This document shows, in pieces, positions 24,801-28,140 of a stretch of DNA of 28,140 bases (positions are counted from its first letter, which is position 1; every line of letters begins with the position of its first letter). Under the pieces are notes generated by a model. That model ran no database searches. It was not told the DNA's origin and saw nothing but the letters and a program-made list of their open reading frames with translations. The stretch comes from an uncultured Bacilli bacterium. GTDB taxonomy: Bacteria; Bacillota_I; Bacilli_A; RF39; UBA660. The translations under genes and the position numbers were made by a program. The stretch is from NCBI GenBank assembly GCA_947624855.1, contig CANQMC010000003.1, positions 1-28,140 on the forward strand, read 5' to 3'.

Positions 24801-25203
24801 TCGAAGTTATAAATATAGTAATGAAGTAAGACAAGAAATATTTTATACTCTTAAGGATTTAACTAATGATTTTATTGATGATATTTATGAAGAAGATGTA
24901 CAACAAGATATTGGAGATTTTGATATAAAGGCTAAAGTTGATGAAATTAAAACTGATGAAGAAGAACGTGAAAAATTTAAAATTAAAGCTAAAATGAAAG
25001 ATGATGATAGCTCAGTAGATGTGATTTTAGAAGATACAAATGATGATAATGATGATTTAGAATCACAAGATGAAACTTTAGATGATAATATTATTTATGA
25101 TATTCAAGATAATGAAGTTAACGAAGATGTTAGTAATGTAGATAATCATGAAGATATGATTCCAGAAATCCTTACAGAGGATGATCTTGAAATTTTATGG
25201 TAA
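15829..25203 (+). CDS. Giant M26-family zinc metalloprotease with cohesin- and dockerin-like modules
   Basis: A 3124-residue surface protein. Modules in order: signal peptide (1-25, ending KVDA); cohesin-like domain (about 27-160; LEAGDFVNVVVDLD, LYAFTASLSFDENVFEVLD, AGETRITL); transmembrane spans 179-198 and 217-238 joined by a Lys-rich loop; two dockerin-type calcium loops, GDVNDDGNSNYEDARDI (from 243) and LDVNGDGKVTITD (from 303); seven repeats of about 195-225 residues marked by (D/N/E)VLK hinges near residues 420, 620, 815, 1012, 1220, 1446 and 1662, most with a YDLD(S/T) motif; GLUG-type repeats (about 1910-2120); and the M26 catalytic region. There HETAH (2658-2662) is followed 20 residues later by E2682 in GGEDYADG, the M26 zinc-ligand spacing, and HNMDARLFLKDNGRR parallels IgA1 protease/Zmp sequences. 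The C-terminus is very acidic. It is clearly longer than the streptococcal Zmp proteins I know (roughly 1900 residues). The substrate is unknown; immunoglobulin or mucin-type glycoproteins are guesses. Confidence 0.85.
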   Translation: MKQNFKLLIAVFLTIILMPLKVDALEQAVISVDKTELEAGDFVNVVVDLDYNKDLYAFTASLSFDENVFEVLDTKNFEAQDEWSDIVYNKENNKFALINKSGENKEHLMMIKLFVKDNPVAGETRITLNNLVGSNGSRDIYFTDVNKTLNIKGDKNVRPSYVKKEEIKQKDYATKTFKPFIIIGFVLFVVFIGIMILINTQFLKNVLFTKKDYKKPLTMVFGGLAAFTLIMIIILAVMHGNRGDVNDDGNSNYEDARDINEYLIDITKESDDNKDEVIINKGPTYNTTSYSKSTNKHIPKKNLDVNGDGKVTITDSALQTEETTNKTRYKGELKALDIHKYPNKNGNVTLNFEAIINPSDVKIREVYVNGEKLEVKENTKGYYVIVKAPNKAGIFEYTIDKIILDNGRELKVNDITFKVDVLKDVPKLEDFKYDEATQNISFKFKDDDKALKNVRIKIVDEETLSTVLDEELDTNLKDYSFKLDLNLGEVYLVDIIGDYDLDTNQLDNNKNDVLNYEFYNHFIINGTTTIKAITDLDNLYPIKGKGFDFVFDAIIKPAVEQKVVKVIIDGEEKEVLFKDGHYVLPIEGSLDAGVKNHEISAIILDDDKMLLCDFIIEYDVLKTEPTISDFMYHNEENKITFKLNDLDKVFKDAKVVITKKDSDEVVFTEKLDTSKTDFLYNVNLQTGAKYVVKIIGSYDLDSEENGKNEFEGALFTYELTIYGIELSHALDEVYYADKEEEISLKFKALVTPEDLGSVVTKVIIDKEEYDVSTDSEGNYFINIKASKDCGMHEYTIDKVIVGDNEFSDELIFKVDVLKDKPTLENIFIDESVNPPVLSFDLIDNDLALDDNPGEVIIKSNSGELYKKDITKGENKINLNDLEESNVYYLDIKVNYDLDSEKNNKHEDSILLEKDHEIKLYKANLKLADSNNLYPKKDEIVPVNIKAEITPNDAKIKEFIMKDGTPVVATYNEQNDNYTINIHTPKESGNIDYMITKLILDNNNQIEASLSFSFDVLKTVPYINNFNFDEENGSVSFDLVDIDNALENGTYSIFRDNDKAIIDAKLNDSNIVTHEFLEDQIYSVKVVGSYNLDSNLNDDKYVYNNKEIFEHNFLIGGDYNFSLTDVSITDDLQQNEIPTVTFISTNTRGEVIKKANLTVNGITKDYDVIKVSDNNYEIKLDGASMSLGKHNVTLNNVELSNGKKFENLKDYTVNTLEYNVLKEIPTVSDIILTNNKEDKTITVNYKINDKDNAFSKVKVVLVDSTNKIILERELTKDELYLSTPITLSYKDNNDNHYDGRYKVKFLADYELGGKYVYSDKNVGEGEILTQEDDIYIKNIEIEKNNFYPVKGQKQYYLYFDVFVGDSINDYAKAQHGGRAYQKVSVVTINGVDYNADQNSGYKSRITLNVPNEAGILNLTVDRVQLQYEDYNVTFRNYYSVPLKSIKIDVLKDVPKIENLEITNEDYAKDEVTFDFDVILDKTAQDNDQSFINGTINLGDNSLDITRGHNTKTFKGITLDQNLDLIFKATYDLDTNLLDGDNLNLYNDKEIYKVKYGLFNKDTYDSIKIIDGEVISKNGNNYFEKNEKIKLNFKIAGLSDELAVEPQKVIIKDKEYTLTKVKDSYEIVLDGYNTFGVKDIEITDIVLNNGRKVTLNEAYTFKPEVLKDVVKITDYNYEITNDKIKLTFDTKDYDGSLVGEAIVKVVDDKGIVILEEPFKKEIEFDKDKDVLTYLVTITGDYDRDTNIDRYSENYNKDVLLLDEAISLEKNNIELKNITDINLYKKENDDVINMDEVDINDLEQNKDQYFVQVNMENLPSIYVQIKEIKKDNNELILVLDYDYVTKENSKGLIEVYFGSIKDNKAINETHLDVAFKALLERLKKGESVKLTQNYDASNVKVDGDYYVEVYANATFDGNGFKIKNLEKPLFGTLANEAKVQNLTLENVILNKNGRGALASEAKEKAIAENIIIDGVTKTVSSDGRNGGLFGNTTGNVSINNCGVKNVNLNINGGNYQQNGGLVGRSENTKITNSYAIGKVAGGSNFNAGLVANATGCTIENSYAKVTVSGPISCNFTCSYNGNSILKNNVSLGTNAGSFSNGINASSVNNYQLVNEKSESNIASVKNILKEDVNTKLFNDALFSNDIWRLDNITYDNTPIFKYEPITDLNYKDNQDFNEENINLYNNLMKLMPFYDSDKIIESAKNITDSNLINKTINHIVPLDKNGNIVTYVTKDDVKKIKKIKIVYKTKEKVTYDVVYSNTYDMVASYHISKLKIDYNYNHYVIDSNSLVVNNLTNYLKKLNYNDNLDILTTTEDSRILRDYYNDNTSKELKEFVLKFLANSNYTNTSNKELINDLLEKEVKEDKKIEKVLYVYNYLKRFYDLEIDGMKLYDFILFNMQGFNKNLTPLEIANLFLKDGNNFKTNQTNNTYVNIFSSYTNLSDISTFLEYMVTEFGDGDLDKWTASQFKGLLAEVSVDEDPNVLYTLWDHFSNKDKKYGIQYNFILPILTLPENAAYIISTPTQYIIGAQRGYVVDPNDPDEQAYLQRKVDSYTKRMKDYYNTAYSILEDPSVFNDIHTYQIDKRMTKDENGGTLTNTPYATEEPFHKNFNEVIGSWAYADGNAATANGLGIIWRAEGLMDGNLVPGDGDLYEYTFQTWAHETAHNMDARLFLKDNGRRFDAGGEDYADGNLTQAFGKNDIVMNLSIRFGENDKVGANRLPSRINSKEDIYDYYNKLFKTIYVMDYIEAKAFLLLTPEEQSKVGIKVSYPNESKYIGDDYSKYRAYQVSAFEEKDAQTFENMHLTSIDDLIDNKIMLYPGVYKYSSRGSNSYGGEGLAHVHWYQPNNPYGRPDSYALKWIAYEMLGYAGYQNGYIEYYSNIHSKKEKIYENVDAQDKKIVTVDYKTDNMALKKITNYNNMDQYKKARFKEVEDNLQYLNKAINVDKYVKEFYDALVKDAEYRGRRAEEIFKAWGKDERGCLDTYWCRDGIANDARSYKYSNEVRQEIFYTLKDLTNDFIDDIYEEDVQQDIGDFDIKAKVDEIKTDEEEREKFKIKAKMKDDDSSVDVILEDTNDDNDDLESQDETLDDNIIYDIQDNEVNEDVSNVDNHEDMIPEILTEDDLEILW

Positions 25204-25208
25204 ATAAA

Positions 25209-25238
25209 AAAAGATTGTTACAAGTGTAGCAGTCTTTT
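25209..25238. terminator. Bidirectional terminator between protease and bile salt hydrolase
   Basis: AAAAGATTGTTAC (25209-25221) pairs with GTAGCAGTCTTTT (25226-25238) over 13 positions with two G-U pairs and a 4-base loop. An A-run on one side and a T-run on the other suit both convergent genes. The 3' arm overlaps the bile salt hydrolase stop codon by two bases. Confidence 0.8.
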
Positions 25239-26211
25239 AATTTTGTATAAATATTTGTTGATCTTTAATTAATTCATAATTTATTAATTTAGAATTATTT
25301 AAATCTTCTTTATTCATTTCTATAGCGGTTATTTGATTATTTTCATAAGTTGTATAATAATATATACCTTTATCCATATTACAACAAGAACTATAAATAG
25401 TTATTTCATATTGGTTTTCGCCCATATGAACACATCCTCTTTGTTGTTCTACAGAACTTAAGATATGGAAGAATTGGCTAATACTTGCGGATTCAGAATC
25501 ATTTGATAAAGAATTCATTTTAGTAAATGTTGCTTTAACAAATCTCGATGCAGAAGATAAATCACCTGGTAAACCTAAAGCTCCCATGCCACGACTATAA
25601 ATATCGAAATTTAGTTTTTTTGAAAAATTATTTATAGGTTTTTCAATAGATAAATTTTGATAATTATTTAAATTAAACATTTGAAGATCAAAAGTAGGAT
25701 TATTAGTTAATACTCCAACTGGATTATCATATATTTTTAAACCTTCTTTGACACTTTCAACGGTAATTGATTTTTCTTTATCGGCAATTATCCAATGAAG
25801 TGGTGAAGCAGGTAATTGTTCACTAAAATTAATGTTTATTATATTTATTTTTGTTAATAAAGCTTTTACTTCGTCAATCGTGGCACATTGAGATAAAATC
25901 CAAGGGATAAATTCAAATGAAGCAATATTATCTTTATCTTTTTGTTCTTCTTTATAATCAGCATTAGTTGGGAAATTTAGACCAGCCATGCCTAAACCTT
26001 TTTCATTTATTGCATCATAATAAAGAGGATAATCATTTGTTACATAAGCCATTCCTATTATAGCATAATGATTATTAATATCTTTAACTTTTCGAAATTT
26101 AAATGGATAATTTCTAGGAGTTATAGTAATAGTTTCATTGTATGAATATTCTAAATCAAAATTTCGACCAAAATAATGATCTTTAGTATTATAAGTTATT
26201 GCAGTACACAT
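25237..26211 (-). CDS. bsh: Bile salt hydrolase (choloylglycine hydrolase, Ntn family)
   Basis: A 324-residue cytoplasmic enzyme that hydrolyses the amide bond of glycine- or taurine-conjugated bile acids. The N-terminus MCTAITY exposes the nucleophile Cys2 after Met removal. The other canonical active-site residues are present: R16 and D19 in FGRNFDLE, N79 in GLGMAGLNFP, N171 in LTNNPTFD, and R223 in LPGDLSSASRFV. The Asn at position 79 favours bile salt hydrolase over penicillin V acylase, which usually has Tyr there. The loop YSRGMG carries the S-R-x-G form that has been linked in lactobacilli to preference for glycine conjugates; I apply this cautiously. AAAGGAAA lies about ten bases before ATG. 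A palindrome sits in the promoter region. The gene places the organism in an animal intestine. Confidence 0.93.
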   Translation of the reverse strand: MCTAITYNTKDHYFGRNFDLEYSYNETITITPRNYPFKFRKVKDINNHYAIIGMAYVTNDYPLYYDAINEKGLGMAGLNFPTNADYKEEQKDKDNIASFEFIPWILSQCATIDEVKALLTKINIININFSEQLPASPLHWIIADKEKSITVESVKEGLKIYDNPVGVLTNNPTFDLQMFNLNNYQNLSIEKPINNFSKKLNFDIYSRGMGALGLPGDLSSASRFVKATFTKMNSLSNDSESASISQFFHILSSVEQQRGCVHMGENQYEITIYSSCCNMDKGIYYYTTYENNQITAIEMNKEDLNNSKLINYELIKDQQIFIQN

Positions 26212-26227
26212 AATATTTTTTCCTTTC

Positions 26228-26261
26228 TTAAAACAACTTTAGGATTGTTTTAATAATTATA
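26228..26261 (-). promoter_or_regulatory. Bile salt hydrolase promoter with operator-like palindrome
   Basis: Reading on the minus strand, TATAAT (26256-26261) has a weak -35 (TTAATT, 26279-26284) at 17 bases. Just downstream, TTAAAACAA (26228-26236) and TTGTTTTAA (26245-26253) form a perfect 9-base inverted repeat with an 8-base spacer, spanning the expected transcript start. This is the usual place for a repressor operator. There is no T-run on either strand that would make it a terminator. Confidence 0.45.
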
Positions 26262-26339
26262 TCATATTTTAAAAGGTAAATTAATGATATTTGTTTAAAT
26301 AATTAAAAAAATATGGTAAACTAAAAAAAAGGAGTAAAT

Positions 26340-27005
26340 ATGAGAGATTTAACTAAAAGCTTTTTAAATAAAACTATTGATTATCAAAAGTTATTAAAAT
26401 ATGGATTTTTAAAGATAAATAATTATTATGTTTATGAAAATAATATTTATGATAATCATTTTAAAGTTGTGGTAGAAATATCTAAAGATATTAAAAGATC
26501 AAAAGTTGTAGATTTAGTTACAAATCAAGAATATATACTTGTTGATATAAAAGACGCTGATGGTTCTTTTGTTTATAAAGTTAGAGAAGAATATCAAAAT
26601 ATTTTAAATGATATTATAAAAAATTGTAGTGTACCTAATGTTTTTAAAAGTGTTCAAGCTAAAAAAGTAATTAAATATGTTAATGAAAAATATAATGATG
26701 ATTTAGAATATTTATGGGAAAAGTTTCCTAATAATGCGATTTTTAGAAATAAAAATAATAATAAATGGTATGCTTTATTATTAGTATTACCTGAAAGTAA
26801 ATTAAAACTTAAATCGGAGAAAATAATTGATGTTTTAAATTTAAGATATACTAAAAATGAAAATATAATTAATAATCAAAATATATTTGAAGGTTATCAT
26901 ATGAATAAAAAAAATTGGATTACGATTAAACTTGATGGAAGTGTTAACTTAAATAAAATTTATAAATTAATAGATAATAGTTATAATATATCGTTAAAAA
27001 AATAA
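26340..27005 (+). CDS. YjbR/MmcQ family protein with extra N-terminal domain
   Basis: A 221-residue protein. The C-terminal half (about residues 100-215) is a YjbR/MmcQ (CyaY-like fold, DUF419) domain, shown by PNNAIFRNKNNNKWYALLLV, LNLRY, a GYHMNKKNWITIKLDGSV block and the final helix INKIYKLIDNSY-like segment. The N-terminal 90 residues (KLLKYGFLKINNYYVYE and on) match the accompanying domain of the longer Firmicutes members. The family is a putative DNA-binding or double-wing fold with no settled function. ATG 26340 is preceded by AAAGGAG. A promoter is not clear. No terminator is visible after it; the 87 bases before the next gene contain a short tandem TTTTTAATAAT. Confidence 0.75.
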   Translation: MRDLTKSFLNKTIDYQKLLKYGFLKINNYYVYENNIYDNHFKVVVEISKDIKRSKVVDLVTNQEYILVDIKDADGSFVYKVREEYQNILNDIIKNCSVPNVFKSVQAKKVIKYVNEKYNDDLEYLWEKFPNNAIFRNKNNNKWYALLLVLPESKLKLKSEKIIDVLNLRYTKNENIINNQNIFEGYHMNKKNWITIKLDGSVNLNKIYKLIDNSYNISLKK

Positions 27006-27092
27006 TATTTTTAATAATTTTTAATAATTTATGAATAAAATCTTAATAATGTTTTTGTATAATATTGGTATATTAATGGTGGAGGTGCACTC

Positions 27093-28073
27093 ATGAAAGT
27101 CAGTGTTATAGTACCAATTTATAATTCAGTAAAATATTTGCCAGATTGTTTGGATTCTTTAGTTAATCAAACTTTAGATGAAATAGAAATTATTGCAATA
27201 TTAGATGCTTCTTTTGATGGAAGTTTAGAAATTTTAAAAGATTATGAAAAAAGATATCCAGATAAAATTAAGGTTTATGTAAATTCACATAATCTAGGAC
27301 CGGGTGCTACAAGAAATATTGGTATTTCTATTGCTAGTGGAGAATATATTGGTTTTTTAGATAGTGATGATTATGTAAATTTTGGAATGTATAAAAAAAT
27401 GTATGATATGGCTGTTAAAAATAATTATCCTGAAATAGTAACAACTGGTATTGTTTTTGTAAAAGATAATAAATATTTAAAAGATAATTTTAAAGAGTCT
27501 TTTAATACAAAAGGAAGAATTATTAATGTTTTAAATAATCCTTTAGATATATTAGATAAATCACCATCTGTTTGTAATAAAATATTTAGAAGAGATATTG
27601 TTAAAAATTATCCATTTGTAGAAAATAGAATGTGGGAAGATGTTGCTTTTTCTTATGCTAAAATGTTTAGAGCAAATAGAATATTAAGTTTTAATGATGC
27701 TGATTATTTTTATCGAAGAAATAGTGAAGGTGTATCGGCAAAAAGCTCTAAACCTAATTCTAATATTTTGGATATATTTGTAATTGCCGATACTTTAGAA
27801 AAAGAACTTAGAAAAACTAATAGATTTGAATTATTTAAAGATTATATAAGATTTATTCAAATATCTTATTCTTTATATCGAATTTTAGAAATTTTAGCTT
27901 GGGATATTGATGAAGAATTAAAAGAAAATTTATGTAAAATTATGAATAATTTAATAATTGATAAATATGGGGATTGGAAAGATTATCCTAAAGAATTATT
28001 GTCTAGTAAAATTGGTATAATAGAATTAGATAAATTAAATGAAATTAGGAATTTAAATAAACTTAAAATATAA
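27093..28073 (+). CDS. Family 2 (GT-A) glycosyltransferase
   Basis: A 326-residue glycosyltransferase. The N-terminus VSVIVPIYNSVKYLPDCLDSLVNQTLDEIEII is the classic GT2 nucleotide-sugar binding strand and helix. GPGATRNIGISIASGEYIGFLDSDDY contains the DxD-type metal-binding motif (DSDD, about residues 90-93). A later MWEDVAFSYAKMF block holds the conserved ED, typical of the catalytic base region. No membrane span is evident, so it probably acts at the cytoplasmic face on a lipid-linked or surface glycan acceptor; the sugar cannot be read from sequence. The start is ATG 27093 with GGAGGTG just upstream. A TATAAT lies at 27058-27063 but lacks a good -35. Confidence 0.88.
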   Translation: MKVSVIVPIYNSVKYLPDCLDSLVNQTLDEIEIIAILDASFDGSLEILKDYEKRYPDKIKVYVNSHNLGPGATRNIGISIASGEYIGFLDSDDYVNFGMYKKMYDMAVKNNYPEIVTTGIVFVKDNKYLKDNFKESFNTKGRIINVLNNPLDILDKSPSVCNKIFRRDIVKNYPFVENRMWEDVAFSYAKMFRANRILSFNDADYFYRRNSEGVSAKSSKPNSNILDIFVIADTLEKELRKTNRFELFKDYIRFIQISYSLYRILEILAWDIDEELKENLCKIMNNLIIDKYGDWKDYPKELLSSKIGIIELDKLNEIRNLNKLKI

Positions 28074-28079
28074 CTGAAT

Positions 28080-28108
28080 TTGAATTTTAGATAGGGGTGT
28101 GATATAAT
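28080..28108 (+). promoter_or_regulatory. Promoter of the gene at the right edge
   Basis: TTGAAT (28080-28085), 17 bases, then TATAAT (28103-28108). The SD GAGGTG (28115-28120) begins six bases after the -10 box, again implying a very short leader. Confidence 0.6.
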
Positions 28109-28125
28109 TTAGGTGAGGTGTTTTT

Positions 28126-28140
28126 ATGTCTAAGGTTTTA
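28126..28140 (+). CDS. Start of a gene cut by the window edge
   Basis: ATG 28126 has an SD (GAGGTG) five bases upstream and a good promoter before it. Only the first five codons, MSKVL, are inside the window, so no product can be named. Confidence 0.6.

Noticed and set aside
195..28073. Mycoplasma genetic code (TGA read as Trp)
   Set aside because: All long genes read through without TGA and use TGG for every Trp; under the Mycoplasma code most Trp codons would be TGA and the genes would appear broken.
1..28140. tRNA, rRNA or known riboswitch
   Set aside because: The intergenic stretches were read on both strands; none shows a tRNA cloverleaf, rRNA signature or riboswitch core that I recognise.

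Overview
The window is very AT-rich DNA (by eye about three quarters A+T). Shine-Dalgarno (SD) sites are strong, often of the form AGGTGATA, many promoters match TTGACA-17-TATAAT closely, and genes are packed mostly on the plus strand. Gene content is Gram-positive: a surface protein with a sortase-type sorting signal, a TasA-like protein, CsaA, Sua5/TsaC and a YhdF-like SDR. A bile salt hydrolase and an M26 (IgA-protease family) metalloprotease point to an animal-gut commensal. I infer an uncultured low-GC gut Bacillota close to the Mollicutes-like Bacilli (RF39-type groups); this is not proven. Trp is read from TGG throughout, so the Mycoplasma code does not apply, yet none of the 18 complete genes stops at TGA.

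Layout. 1-2094: a two-gene ATPase plus TOPRIM module resembling AbiL/RloAB phage-defence pairs, behind a consensus promoter and a terminator-like leader hairpin. 2098-3440: three tandem 37-bp hairpin repeats running into the promoter of an AAA_14/DUF4143 ATPase. 3528-7136: a cell-wall protein with eight DUF11 repeats and an NPQTG sorting signal, followed by a 55-residue membrane peptide. 7197-10036: a cytoplasmic GH31 glycosidase lacking the usual acid/base Asp, then a small membrane protein whose SD directly abuts a terminator. 10098-11284: two small exported or anchored proteins, the second TasA-like, each with an SD in the loop of an inverted repeat. 11355-11847: four exact-period 23-bp repeats upstream of a promoter and a small unknown gene. 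11882-13237: csaA and the Sua5 family TC-AMP synthase. 13241-14608: an AIPR/DGQHR-like gene behind a leader that appears to encode a 9-residue peptide overlapping an SD-sequestering hairpin. 14642-15562: SDR, minus strand. 15829-25203: one 3124-residue surface M26 metalloprotease combining cohesin-like, transmembrane-hairpin, dockerin-like, repeat and GLUG regions. 25237-26211: bile salt hydrolase, convergent to the protease. 26340-28073: a YjbR-family protein and a GT2 glycosyltransferase. 28126 onward: the start of another gene.

How it fits together. The surface genes (DUF11 protein, TasA-like protein, M26 protease) and the bile salt hydrolase suggest host-interface functions. The AbiL-like pair and the AIPR-like gene suggest phage defence, but they lie about 11 kb apart among housekeeping genes, so I do not call a defence island. 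The strongest candidates for something undescribed are the architecture of the giant protease, the leader-peptide/hairpin switch before the AIPR-like gene, the two tandem operator-like arrays, and the GH31 active-site substitution.
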